A DNA stretch of 64,000 nucleotides from Epiperipatus broadwayi (taxonomy: Eukaryota > Onychophora > Udeonychophora > Euonychophora > Peripatidae). Positions within the stretch are counted from its first letter, which is position 1; each line of letters opens with the position of its first letter. Location: contig JAQFVV010012508.1 of NCBI GenBank assembly GCA_028023455.1, positions 434,001 to 498,000 on the forward strand, in the 5' to 3' direction. The notes under the pieces were generated by a model. The model was not told the origin of the DNA. It did not search any database and worked only from the letters and a program-made list of their open reading frames with translations. Position numbers and translations under genes: made by a program. Below, one piece after another: positions 22,801 through 33,479 of this stretch.

Positions 22801-22834
22801 ATTTAATTATACAGATATTTTTTCCATCACTATT

Positions 22835-23105
22835 AACTATGCACGCTTTCGCATATATTAGGGAAGCTGTAGTTATTTAATATTTTATAAGTTTAGCGCT
22901 TTCGGGATACAACTTCACTAATATATGCGAAAGAGTGAATAAATGTAATTAATTATACAGAAGAAAGATGGGCAGAATACAGGCTGAATATATAATATTT
23001 AAATATATGTATTTTGTTTATACTAAATTTAATGTGATTATAATTATATTAAGTTTAGTATAGGCAATATACATATATTTAAATATGATATATAAATATA
23101 TATAA
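22835..23105. repeat. Two small adjacent palindromes
   Basis: 22840-22935: CGCTTTCGCATATATTAGGGAAG and its imperfect complement CTTCACTAATATATGCGAAAG. 22985-23100: ATATTTAAATATATGTATTTTG against CAATATACATATATTTAAATAT around TTAGTATAGG. Confidence 0.6.
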
Positions 23106-23401
23106 TTTTTAAAAACTATCTGTAGTTGAAAACTGAAAATAACTACTTCCCACTGAGTTATGTAATGTCAAAAACCAGGAAAAGATAGAATGATAACATT
23201 TCTATCTTTAGGCTCTGCTGTTATATAAGCTTAGTCTATATATAGAATTAAAACAATCGACAAAATTCACCCTATAATTTAAAAAAACAAATCAAAAACT
23301 AAGATTATATAACAATAGAATTTAAAGATAAAATGGTAACATTCTATCTTTTTGTGGTTTTTGACCTTATATAACTTAGTGGGAGGTAATTACTTCTGCT
23401 T

Positions 23402-24457
23402 TCAATGGACTGTCATTCCACTCAATACAAGCAATCATTTTACAGAAAACCCACAACACTCTACATAATCTGATCATCTCATGTGGATACTCCAACATTA
23501 TTAAAAAAATTACACCGACAGATCGTCCTCCGCCCTCTGCCAGTTCATGGATAGCCTCCCTAATAGACCACTTACAACTTTATAACCCAATAATGCCCTC
23601 TAACCTTAACAAAAAAATCACCTTATGGGAAGCATACAATATAATCAACTATAATCAACAACCCATTAAAACCAGCCTAAAAATAACCAACCAAAGACTC
23701 ATTTCACACTTCAAAAGATGGAGTCTGGAACCCAAATTCCTTGACTTCATCATTAAAATAAATCTTAATGCGCTTCCCATGAATTGGTTCCTTTATCACC
23801 GAAGAGGTTTTAACAGCATTGATCCTATATGTGGTCTGTGTGCTCGTGAAGATGAAACCATAGACCATATTATACACCGGTGCCCAAGACTTAAAACACT
23901 GAAAGAGATAATTATAATTAATTCCAACATAAGACCTGATATGATTTTCTCACTTGAAAATGCCATTCATAATGGATTTTTTTCAATAATAAGGCTTTCT
24001 ACCTTTGTCCTCTACTCCATATGGATAGTGAGATGCAAAACTCTCATGGAATTACCCCCGCCACAAATCATACCATTGTTTTATCAAACGCTCAAAAAAA
24101 TCAAGAAACGTGACCAGCTCCTGGCCTCCAGTAAAGTCTTTGATGACACCTGGTCTTTAACTGCTCTTTCATTTTCCTGATTATCAACTCCCACCTACCC
24201 AGCATTATAGAATAGGAAATTCTAAAAGAAAATATGCATGTTTATATTAAAAATGCTTATTCCATTAAACAAGTTCTTAGAATCTTATCACTATACCTAA
24301 CCACATAAGAGTATAACAATTGTACTCTCATAACAAAATCTAGCCAGATGACAAATAGAACATTATACAATCATATTATTGTACAATTTATTCATTTATC
24401 TATCCTTTATTAGTATGTAATCACTATTTATTGTTAATAAAAAATTTTGTTGAAATG
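23402..24457 (+). mobile_element. 5'-truncated LINE with 14-bp target duplication
   Basis: A non-LTR retrotransposon 3' end inserted in the right arm of a palindromic repeat. It is flanked by identical AATTACTTCTGCTT at 23388-23401 and 24458-24471. Removing the insert restores the palindrome arm (compare 23140-23165). It ends TTATTGTTAATAAAAAATTTTGTTGAAATG without a long poly(A). The insert holds one open reading frame to 24180. The clean duplication and open frame argue for a fairly recent insertion. Confidence 0.85.
23404..24180 (+). CDS. LINE ORF2 C-terminus, zinc-binding RT tail (partial)
   Basis: The frame is open from the insertion point; the first methionine (23593) is internal, so the true start is lost to 5' truncation. 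It carries KFLDFIIKINLNALPMNWFL, then ICGLCAREDETIDHIIHRC, a Cys-x2-Cys...His-x4-Cys unit typical of the zinc-binding segment downstream of the RT in many non-LTR retrotransposons. A basic tail with LKKIKKRDQLLASS follows. No endonuclease or RT palm is present. The LINE clade cannot be named from this part. Confidence 0.75.
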   Translation, partial: NGLSFHSIQAIILQKTHNTLHNLIISCGYSNIIKKITPTDRPPPSASSWIASLIDHLQLYNPIMPSNLNKKITLWEAYNIINYNQQPIKTSLKITNQRLISHFKRWSLEPKFLDFIIKINLNALPMNWFLYHRRGFNSIDPICGLCAREDETIDHIIHRCPRLKTLKEIIIINSNIRPDMIFSLENAIHNGFFSIIRLSTFVLYSIWIVRCKTLMELPPPQIIPLFYQTLKKIKKRDQLLASSKVFDDTWSLTALSFS

Positions 24458-24499
24458 AATTACTTCTGCTTCTCAATTATATCTATGTATATACTCTCC

Positions 24500-25130
24500 C
24501 ACGACCAATAAATATATCATTTGCTAATATATACTAAACCAAATTATTTATTCCAATCGTTGTATTCTTCAGATTCAAATGATGATAATATTATAGATAC
24601 TTAAGAAATCAGAGAAAATTATTTGATGGTTTGTTTAATATTGGTCCGTCTTGCCAAAGTGTGAAAAATGTCTAAAATCTTAGGCTATTGAATCTCAGGT
24701 ATTTGTGTGAAAAATGTAAAACTAGTAATGGTGTCTACTTGAAGAGTAAGGGCAATTTTTTTTTCTGTGATTTTCATTAGCCAAAAATTAGTATAGTACT
24801 AAGTGATTTCTATAAAGTTCTTAAGTTTTCAGTAGATAACTCTGAAGTAAGATAAATACAGTGAATTGATACTTCTGTTATAATGGCGGAAAATAAACAA
24901 AAAAAAATTAGATGCTTTGTTTGATACCATTAGCCTTTCATCAATATATCTGGAAATTCCAAGAATAAATAATACCAAATTAATCTTTACACTGAATACA
25001 TAATTTCTTTCACTTAATGATTTTTCTTTCAAAATCTGGTAGCCATTTTTTTATTCAAAAAACGTTCCTTCAATAGCAACGACAGATCATAAGAATTCCT
25101 ATCAAGCAACATTTACATATTTTTTATTTA
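24500..25130. other. No gene seen
   Basis: Unique-looking AT-rich sequence between the palindrome and the PLE. The same is true of 27750-28290 on the other side. Confidence 0.5.
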
Positions 25131-25133
25131 AGC

Positions 25134-25393
25134 ACGAGTGCATGTGCGGCGCAACTGCTCCCAAAAGCTAATAATACAAAATAGCTAACTAAAAATATTA
25201 AACTAGCTGAGCACTTTCAAAGGATCTTGCCTTCATAATCATAGCTTGCTAATACCTTTAATGATATGCAAATATGCTAATTCCATTTTTTTGATAAAGC
25301 AAAGCACGTGTCCTTCCTGTTTATGGCATCGTTGTCTCATGAGATGAATAAAGCCTCTTTGATTTTTCTTTTGAAGTCATGTCTCTCTCTACA
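25134..25393 (-). repeat. PLE left terminal inverted repeat
   Basis: About 260 bp, inverted relative to 27474-27748. It holds the end of the nuclease frame, a conserved 3' block (GCTTGCTAATACC and AGCACTTTCAAAGGATC) and the outer end AAGCACGAGTGC. The copies differ by scattered substitutions, so the duplication is not brand-new. Confidence 0.8.
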
Positions 25394-25525
25394 CACGATT
25401 TTGGGATTGTACGGAATGCACTCGTGATGACTTGTGCTCTGGTGCTGATAGAAAACTGAATAGGTAGAAGGATTGTTGCGAGCTCTATTGTATGAATATT
25501 TATGTTGTGCTAATTGTGTGGCCAA
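25337..25525 (-). pseudogene. PLE GIY-YIG endonuclease, C-terminal part
   Basis: Reads ATQLAQHKYSYNRAR, then VCRERHDFKRKIKEALFIS. The arrangement (Arg/His helix, then Arg-Glu-Arg-His, Lys-Arg-x-Ile-Lys-Glu-Ala) is the C-terminal half of the GIY-YIG nuclease fused to the RT in Penelope elements. The last part lies inside the left inverted terminal repeat. The same motif recurs at 3000, 5000, 36330, 38450 and 45620 and defines a PLE tail family in this window. Confidence 0.75.
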
Positions 25526-26244
25526 AGATGCTCTGCTTTCCCCATAATATGTGCCTTTACAATTATTGTTGGAACATTCAATATTATATACTGTGTGGGG
25601 GGGGTCTGTAAAAGTGGAGTTTGGTCTTTAGTGTTATTAATTAAATTGTTAAAATTTGGAGGGGTTAGAAAACAAAGCTGATAATTGTTGTTAAGGATGG
25701 AATGCAATTTCTTGTGTAAATTGGATATATATGGAAGCAATAATCTGGGTTTATCCTGTGTGATGTGAGAGTTAAGACATTTATTCTGTATATGTAAAAA
25801 AATTTTGTCAACAATGGATTGCCTGAACCCTAAATTTAATAGGTCATCTCTGTATTCTATTACATTTGCTTTTGCATCTGCCTCAATTTTACACAACAAT
25901 CTGTTTCTATGCAAAAAAGATGCTAGACTGGATGCTAGACCGGATAATTTATGTGCTATAGGTGTGTGAGATTGGGGGTGTGTATGGCATTTGATTTCCA
26001 ATGGTTTGATGGCCATACTATAATGGCAGTGGTTGTTTTCTCTTTGTATTTTGACATCAAGATATTTAACTTGTTGGTGAGTGTCTTCAGTTGTGACATT
26101 TACAACTAGTGCTGTGTTGGTTTCTAATTCAGCTTTGATCCGTGTGATGATCTCAGAGGTGGCAGCAATGAAGAGGTCATCCACATATCTAGTGTATACT
26201 AGAAAGCATGATGGGTTTAGACTAGGTATGATTTTTTTTCTCAT
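25510..26244 (-). pseudogene. PLE reverse transcriptase C-half with YVDD box
   Basis: Continues the RT after a frameshift. YTRYVDDLFIAA is motif C with both catalytic aspartates. VKYLDVKIQREN matches motif D/E, and a basic thumb segment with KLSGLASSLASFLHRNRLL follows, which is characteristic of PLEs. The end of the frame approaches the GIY-YIG domain (a Tyr-x-Leu and Cys-rich stretch at about 25560-25600, partly out of frame). A homologous but separate copy is at 2125-2565. Confidence 0.8.
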
Positions 26245-27067
26245 AGTAGTTCAGGAAGATGCTGGTAACTACACCACTCAGTGGTAACCCCATAGTCCAG
26301 CCTTGTTTCATGGAGAACCACTGGTTTCTGAAAAATGCCACAAAGTCATGCATGAAATCTACTTGAGGTTGAGCTATTTTTTGTGTCAAAAGTTCATCTC
26401 TGACTATTTGGATCGACTTGTTTCTATTGACAGAGCCATATAGTTCAGAAACATCCACAGTGGCCAATTTGATGTTTTTGGATTTAGCTGTACATTTTTG
26501 ATGGCGTATACGAACTGTGCAGATGAATTGATAGTGTACACTCCAAAGCCCAACATTTGGATGTTTTTTGTTCACCCAATTGGCTGTCTTTGCATAATGT
26601 ACTCCACTGAAGTCTAGCATTAATCGGACCGGTGTGTTGTCTTTATGCGTTTTGGCATTTCCAAAAATCCTGGGTGGTACTGATAACGATGGGTATAGAC
26701 TGTAATATTCTGACTTTGTGAAGGCTTTATTGCAATGTTTTTTAAGGATGGATGAAATGAATTTATCTCTATTGTTAGCAATGCTGAACTGATCAATTTT
26801 ATGAAACTGTAACTTATTAATCTGTATGTTAATCTTGTCTATGTATTCCTGTGTGTGCATCAACACAAATCTGTTTCCCTTGTCTTCATGCATGCATGTG
26901 ATTCTTTCTGACTCAAAGAATTGCTTGGTTGTTTTTACTTTTATGTCCCACTGTTTGATGTTTGATTTTAAAGGTGCGTGTCTCATTGCTGTGTTGATTT
27001 GTGCTATATATTCGTCCTTTTGTGGATCTTGGTTGAGTCCAGACTCAATGTCCACTATTAATTCCAT
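26222..27067 (-). pseudogene. PLE reverse transcriptase, fingers and palm N-half
   Basis: Reverse transcriptase of Penelope type: it copies element RNA into DNA at a nick. Visible motifs in order are CMHEDKGNRFVLM (fingers), PRIFGNAKTHKD and PVRLMLDFSG, then VDVSELYGSVN holding the first catalytic Asp, and GLPLSGVVTSIFLNYYE (motif B, the Gly-x-Pro-Leu-Ser type). The frame ends at 26222 and the catalytic YVDD box continues in the overlapping frame 25510-26244, so one frameshift splits the domain. The Asp-Val-Ser start of motif A and the catalytic residues are retained. Confidence 0.8.
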
Positions 27068-27145
27068 ATCTGGTTGTTTCCATGTTCATCTGACGAATAT
27101 GGGGTCTTTTGTTAGCACATCTTTTACTTCACTAGGGAGTGTTGC

Positions 27146-27415
27146 TTATGTTAGATTCATGAATGTTTGCTTATTGTCATCAGGGATGGTTATTCCTTGC
27201 TTGTGCGCTAGAAATACAAACTTCCTGTTGTATTTGAATGCCAACTTTCTCTCTAACTTTGTGCAATGATAGATGACGAATGGGTTTATGGGGAAATGTG
27301 CCAACATTCTGCGGCTCCTCTTGCTTTGTTTCTTCAACGCCTTCTGGCAACCTCTGATAACGAGATCTAAAAGATGTTTTCTCATTTGCCAGTAAATGTT
27401 GTTGTAGTTGTACAC
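27146..27415 (-). pseudogene. PLE polyprotein, N-terminal part
   Basis: An 89-codon frame upstream of the RT domain of the PLE at 25134-27748. It is basic and Lys/Arg-rich (KALKKQSKRSRRM) and then reads a segment containing KLERKLAFKYNRKFVFLAH, as expected for the region before the RT fingers. A frame change near 27130 separates it from the main RT frame. It starts just inside the inner edge of the right inverted repeat. Confidence 0.6.
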
Positions 27416-27473
27416 TGCTCAGTTAAGATTGAAGCTGCAAAATCTAGGAAATATATGGAATTATTTACATCTT

Positions 27474-27748
27474 GTGTAGAGAGAGACATAACCTCAAAAG
27501 AAAAATCAAAGAGGCTTTATTCATCTCACAAGACAACGATGCCATAAACAGGAAGGACACGTGCTTTGCTTTATCAAAAAAATGGAATTAGCATATTTGT
27601 ATAACATTAAATGTATTAGCAAGCTATGCTTATGAAGGCAAGATCCTTTGAAAGCGCTCAGCTAGTTTAATATTTTTAGTTAGCTATTTTGTATTAATAG
27701 CTTTTGGGAGCAGTTGCGCCGCACACGCACTCGTGCTTGAATACATAT
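27474..27748 (+). repeat. PLE right terminal inverted repeat
   Basis: Inverted copy of 25134-25393. It starts inside the coding sequence at GTGTAGAGAGAGACAT and runs outwards to GCACTCGTGCTT. On the plus strand it therefore reads a fragment of the nuclease tail away from the element. Confidence 0.8.
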
Positions 27749-28454
27749 ATTTCCCAAAAGTAAAATTATTTGACTTGAAGTCCTTGTTTTATTACTACAA
27801 CATATCTTATAACCAAAGCTGAATTAGATATGCCATTATTAGATCACTTTTTAAAGATTCTACGATAGTAGTTGCAAACAGATAGATCTCAAAATAGAGC
27901 TTCCAACCATATTATCATTTGCAAAGTGATAGTGTTTTCTTATCAAAATCAGATATTATATTGATTGTATTTCTCATGAAAGATGGCAAATAGACTGCTG
28001 GATCTGTTTCTTTATTGATTTTTAAATACTAGACATTTTGCCTGTTCATATTCTTAAAAATACTTGCAATCACAAAAAAATAAAAGATTGGAGTCAAATT
28101 TGTTATGGATGTAATTAAGGAATGAAAATATGATTACAAATAGACAATCATATTGTAACCAGTATCTAAAAAATATGATCATTGTCATGAAAGACTTTTG
28201 GGAACTGAATCCTATGCTAAATAATTGATAATAGAGAATGGGTATTTGAATATATATATATATGTATGTATGTATTGCAAGAGAATCAAGTCATACATCA
28301 CGTGCCTTAATTTAATAAGCTTGTACTACAAATGTTATATAATAAGTGTAAATAGCTCTTAACAAGCTTTTCCGAATATCCCTATTTTCAGACCAGTTTC
28401 TAGCCATTGGCTTTTGTCAATGAGATGCCAGGATATTCAGACATTATCCTAGTG

Positions 28455-28494
28455 CCTCACTGATGAAAGCCAACAGCTAGAAATTGGTTTGGGG
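28455..28494 (+). ncRNA. Hammerhead ribozyme, family C
   Basis: Stem I CCUCA/UGGGG, core CUGAUGA and GAAA, stem II AGC/GCU with A/A at the base, stem III AUUGGU (with G-U pairs), cleavage after U17. An inverted, damaged copy lies at 28387-28425 (core UUGACAA, stem III ACUGGU, GUC). The foldback spans about 28300-28550. Confidence 0.6.
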
Positions 28495-28689
28495 ATAGAG
28501 ATATTCAGAAAAGCTTGTTAAGATCTATACACACTCATTATATATAAATTTCAATGTTAAAATTTGTCCACAATATTGCCTTTTGTATATAAAATTTAAA
28601 ACAATCAATTTAAAACAAAATTGAAACAGATACCTCACTATAAATAAAGAAATTTATTTAATACATCAACACAACATTTAGTCCTTATT

Positions 28690-28870
28690 GTAATGTAATG
28701 TAAATAATGCCCATTGCATGGTGTTGCAGCAAAGTAGCTGGTCATATATTCATTAAATGCAGAATTGTGGTCAGCAAAGGGTGTGATTTAAAGAGAAATG
28801 GGATAGTCAAGTTTTTATATGAGAAATACAAAAAATAAAATGAAAATATTTGGTAGATTCCAATTTATGG
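28690..28870 (+). pseudogene. LINE zinc-tail fragment
   Basis: One frame reads KVAGHIFIKCRIVVSKGCDL, then KRNGIVKFLYEKYKK. It parallels RHLLIKCKLLTSREGQIKKF in the neighbouring LINE copy at 29940, with the first two cysteines lost. It is short and decayed. Confidence 0.4.
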
Positions 28871-28934
28871 ATAATAAGAGAATGGCCCGAATAATATTTG
28901 ATTGAGTTATGAGTAAAGGATAGGCAATGAGATG

Positions 28935-29575
28935 GATGAAATCACTAAACATCACATGATCTATTTCTTATGCTTGCTCAAGCTGTTAAAACAGGCAAAA
29001 CTCTCTATACAGTAGTGCTACTCAGTGCAAGCCAGATTAATCAATCGATAAAAAGTTTTTAAAAAATCTCAATCTATTGCCTACTCATTTAATATCCCCA
29101 GACTCTGGCTTGTATTGAGTGGCACTACTGTATGGAGAGTTTTATCTGTTTTAACAGCTTGAGCAAGCATAAGAAATGGTGATCATGTGATGTTTAGTGG
29201 TTTAATATTATTCCTGCCTAATAGGATAATGGTGGCTATGGTTATTAAAGAACCAACAACACCAAAATGTATGGGTGTTAAACTGAGTTCAAGCCTATAT
29301 GACCACATAAGCTAATGAGCTTGGATTGAAAATATAGTTTTATAGGTAAGTAGAGATAAAAGGTGGCTGCTGGAGGGTTGCATTAGGCCCTAAGATATAT
29401 ATACAGTGCTCTCAGATCCAAGGCTCCTCACTGATAAAAGCCACAACCTAGAGCTAGAAACTAGTCTAGGAATATTGGATGCATAGGCACTAGATAGGGA
29501 TTTTACTGCATCCACTGATTACTCTGGCATGCACTGAATGGCACTACTGTATGGAGAATTTTGCCTGTTTTAAGA
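28935..29575 (+). mobile_element. Family B: inverted arm, unit end and full unit
   Basis: 28935-29105 is an inverted unit end that stops at CCCCAGACT. From there a direct unit end (CTGGCTTGTATTGAGTGGCA...) runs through the junction AGCATAAGAAATGGTGATCA into a complete unit to 29575. The order 'unit end, then full unit' means that at least 1.3 tandem units were copied. The hammerhead at 29426-29470 reads CUGAUAA...GAAACUAGUCUAGG; the core is damaged at G8. Confidence 0.7.
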
Positions 29576-30275
29576 TGGGTGAAATAGGCAATATGGTATA
29601 AAAAAGATTTGGATAAAGAATTTATGTCAGTAAACTTATACAAAAGGTAGGATGATTGTATTAGGAGAATTTTTGAGTGTTATAGTGGTGATGAATAGGA
29701 TAGAAGAATACATACATTAATAAAATATAGGGAGTTGGAGAGATAGAGAACTAGTATGGAGAATAAAAAAGAGTTGAAACATATATAGAAGTAAACAGAA
29801 TATTGTTTGTGAGTTAATTTATGATAATAGCAAGGAAAGTAGTTTACTGTTTAAGGGTTGAACAGGATCGACAACAACAAGAGAATATACACATAAATGG
29901 AGAAATGTGGTTGATTTGGACTGTAAGCTATATAAGGAAGTCATGGAAAATATTAGGCATCTGTTAATTAAATGTAAATTGCTTACAAGCAGAGAGGGGC
30001 AAATTAAGAAATTTTGGGAGAATAAATATACAGAAAGTGGGTTCTTGGTTTTTATGCTGGATTTGAGAATAGATATGGGGGATTTAGATATGGACAAAGA
30101 TAATGTAGAAATGCAAAGGAGCAGGATAAAGAAAAATATAGGAAAAACTTAGGATGGCAAATGGAAAGGGAAGGCAAGGTGGCTAACAGGTCTTTCTGGG
30201 CATAGTGACTGATGAGAGATTCCTGAATCCAAGAAATGAGAAGCCACAGTGCATCACATCACATGGGATTTTGTA
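29570..30275 (+). mobile_element. LINE 3' end, second copy of the CATCACAT family
   Basis: From about 29640 the frame is interrupted by stops, but it shows TTREYTHKWRNVVDLDCKL, then MENIRHLLIKCKLLTSRE (second zinc Cys changed to Tyr) and KKFWENKYTESGFLVFMLDL, matching 12953-13140. The tail ends GAAGCCACAGTGCATCACAT followed by CACAT at 30248-30273. It directly follows a family B ribozyme repeat. Confidence 0.65.
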
Positions 30276-31551
30276 GAAAGAAATATCTTGATAAACTTCC
30301 AATAAGAAATGAAAGCAGGATTGATGTATTAAATATATTTAGTTGTTTGTTTTAATTTTGTTTTAAATTATATATATATTATAACGGTCCGAATGAAGTG
30401 AAGATCGAATCTTACTGCATCTGCACTTCAAGGGCGCCATCTAGGCCAATTGAACCTAGAAAATTTATAGAATAGGCAGATACGTGCTGTTAAAATCCCA
30501 CTTTATTTTATATTTAGACCATTAGCCCAAGTCACTAGCTCAGTGGAGACACAGAGATAATAATATATAACTTTGTTTAATTTCTATATCTTAAATATAT
30601 ATAAAAAAATAAAAGCCACTGCCAGTAATTAACACATGAATAACATTTATTAATGCACATATATAATCATTTTAAACTTGAGGAATAATATTTATTATTT
30701 TTTTAATATTAACTTTTAATTTAAATTATTATTTTAAAATTTTAAATCATCCACACAGATGAATTTTATATTTATTTTAAGATTGTCGAGTATGAACAAA
30801 CTACATAGATTGTATTTGAAAAGAAAATATTCTATCCCTTATTTAACCTTAGGCCAAAAGTTCACAGTCAAACTGGTGTCAATCCATCTGATACATTGAT
30901 GTATTCAATGTAGCATGAAAATACGACAGCACAAATATATACCACACTGTCAGGAATGTACATCTGAACAGCATGGTTAGAGAAGACCTTGACTCTTGTC
31001 CAATACAGGAATATTACATCTTTCATGGCAAGAAGAACAATTTTATAAAAACTCCATAGGAAGAGACTGCATTTCGTCTTACTATCCCTTCCATAGGCAA
31101 AACGGGGGTGTGCGGCATATACAGCGATTCTGCACAAGGCGACCCTCATACTACATCTACTAATTACACCGATATATCCAATCCATTGACCCAATTTAAT
31201 TATGAAACAAATAACCTAAGATTACTCTCCCCTAATTAATTAATATAACTTTACAAATCTATATAGCCATTCATGCCCGACTTAAATTTAACATTTATAT
31301 ATGTTTGCACAGATTAATTTTATAAAAGTTTGTTTTTTAATATTGAGTATAGATCGACTATGTAGATTACACGCTCAAAAACATTTCAAAATAAACATAA
31401 ATGATCAAAATATAAAGTCATTGATGTAATTGCAGAGGGAATTCACAAGAAACCCAATGGCATTCATCATAAGATGCCGCATTGACACCAATAACTAAAA
31501 AGACATCCGAATAAATATATTTACATATTCAATGTAAGATATCATTATTTA

Positions 31552-31817
31552 ACCATTAAGCATCACATGATCACATTTCCTATACTAGCACATTATTTGT
31601 TGATAAACAGAGCAAAACTCTCCATACAGTATCGCCACCTGTGCTAAACAGCGTAATCAATGGATAGTGACGAAGGCCACAAGCCAGAAACTAGTCTGGG
31701 CATATTGGATGAGTAGGCATTAGATAGGGATTTTATGCACAAGCCTTTTGGCATCCATTGATTACTCTGTTTAGCACAGGTGGTGATACTGTATGGAGAG
31801 TTTTGCTCTGTTTATCA
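31552..31817 (+). mobile_element. Family B insertion inside solo LTR
   Basis: Interrupts the LTR at 30380-32792, with flanking ATATCATTATTTA (31539-31551) and ATATTATTATTTA (31818-31830), one mismatch in 13. It consists of an inverted unit end joined at AATGGATA/GTGACGA to the 3' half of a unit. The hammerhead at 31666-31701 keeps GACGA, GGC/GCC, GAAA, ACUAGU and GUC but has lost C3 and the 5' strand of stem I. Confidence 0.75.
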
Positions 31818-32141
31818 ATATTATTATTTATCGAATGTCTATATATTTTAATCATATATGAAAACAAAAACGTAATTAAACATGAACGAATCTATGCAAG
31901 CATCTATGCCCAACTTAAATTTAATGCATTTAATAATTTCTACAATAAATATTAATAAAAAAAAATAAATTAAAAAAAATGGACATGATTTTTAGCAAAC
32001 TTAAATGTAAAAAAAAAATTAAACAATAATTGATTTGGAAAAGTCAGATTATAGTTCATTTTACAAAAATTAGATTTAGCTTGTTTATTAAACTTGTCAA
32101 ATCTTGATGAAAGTTCTTGTTAAATTTTAAAATTGTTCAGT

Positions 32142-32456
32142 TCAATAGCTTACAGTAGAAGAGTCATGGTTCTTGGTGCCAATTCCCACGATGTCCCCAT
32201 TGGAAGAGGTCTGATGTTCAGGAGGTGGCCTTAGCTGGTTCCATTCTGGTATCACAGTCATTTCATTTTTTAAAATAGAGATAGAGGGCGATATGTGCAT
32301 CCTATCACACCTCTCAAAAACAATCAAGTTGGACCTGTCTGGCACTGTCCTTAATTTCAATATTTTTTTTTTATTATCATCCTCTGGATTCAATGAATAA
32401 AACATCACTAATCCATCATTTTCATTAGGGTCCGAGCTGAGGCTTGGTGCTTCCAT
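32142..32456 (-). CDS. ORF inside LTR, unknown function
   Basis: A 104-codon frame opening MEAPSLSSDPNENDGLVMF, acidic and low in hydrophobic stretches, with no membrane segment. It lies about 335 bp inside the LTR, in the orientation given by the candidate primer-binding site of the 54-61 kb copies. The equivalent position in the 56161-58420 LTR begins MESDLNEKDHLIDDVM before a stop, and the copy at 12400 shows NEGSPSGNRTSMEGSSSS. It may be a gag-like leader that starts within the LTR, or chance conservation of LTR sequence. Confidence 0.3.
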   Translation of the reverse strand: MEAPSLSSDPNENDGLVMFYSLNPEDDNKKKILKLRTVPDRSNLIVFERCDRMHISPSISILKNEMTVIPEWNQLRPPPEHQTSSNGDIVGIGTKNHDSSTVSY

Positions 32457-32789
32457 TGGTCAAGCTAATTCTTTTTATTCTCTTATCTATATCTTTCCTC
32501 TGACTTTTTAATTATATAAGAGCCCCAAGGGCTAGTTTGCTTTTCAATTAATTTATAAAACAATCATTTCCATTTACAAAAATATTTTATCTTTTTCTTA
32601 TACCTTTTTCTAAAAAATACATTCAAATATCTTTTTTTTTTATTTAAAAAAGAAATAATTTTTAAAGTTTTGCATCTGTGCGAATATATATATATATTGA
32701 ACAACTCTTTAATTTTTTTTTAGCTTTTAGTTTTTAATAAATTTATTTTTATTTGTGAACTTAAAGTTTTTATTTTAAATTAATGTAAT

Positions 32790-32898
<109 letters not shown>

Positions 32899-33479
32899 AG
32901 AAAATAACATTACATAATATGTCACAATTAATACTCCAACCCTGGTCATTCTTTTTTTTAAAAAAGTTTTATTTTGTGCCTTTGGATTGAGAATATTTTA
33001 TTTATTTAATAGACCAGTGTTGGACTAGTAGGCTCAATGTATTACATATGTGTGTGTACTTGTGTGTGTTAAATTAAATGTGTTCATGGATTAATTATGA
33101 TGTAAACAAAACAATGTGTGAGAACATTTCCATGTAATTGTTAGAGAAATTGATGTTTAGATGAATTGGTATTGACAGATAAGATATAATTCTAAATTCT
33201 CAAATTTATAAAAATATTTGTCTTAGTCTAAATCCATATAAAACTAAGAGTCAGAAACAAATGAGAGTCTCCCTTTCAATCATACATAAACTCAAGGCAA
33301 AAAAGTTACTAATGGCTACTAGAGAAAATAGTTTAGCTAAGGATTGTTATTAATAATTGATAGTTACTTAGAAATACCACTATTAATATTTTTTAGACAT
33401 GACATAAAATATTTCCATTCATTTCTTTGTTTAAATATATATTAATATATATGTATATTAATCAATAAAAACAAGTCAC

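Larger units (their letters stand above)
23140..24500. repeat. Palindromic repeat split by LINE
   Basis: Left arm 23145-23235 (CTTCCCACTGAGTTATGTAA, AAAAGATAGAATG) and right arm 23315-23401 (CATTCTATCTTTTTGTGG, CTTAGTGGGAGG), the latter continuing after the LINE at 24472. Both arms read into a shared GTTATATAAGCTTAG core. Confidence 0.7.
25134..27748 (-). mobile_element. Penelope-like element with inverted terminal repeats
   Basis: A 2.6-kb PLE read on the minus strand. Its two ends are inverted copies of each other (25134-25393 and 27474-27748). Both start with AAGCACGAGTGC and include the end of the GIY-YIG coding region plus the 3' non-coding region. Between them lie reverse transcriptase and GIY-YIG endonuclease reading frames in the PLE order. 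Inverted pseudo-LTRs are known in PLEs. Frameshifts near 27130, 26235 and 25520 show that it is no longer fully coding. No clear target duplication is visible at the outer ends. Confidence 0.85.

Noticed and set aside
26081-27269. Plus-strand frames of 68 and 147 codons
   Set aside because: They are shadows of the PLE RT frame on the minus strand.
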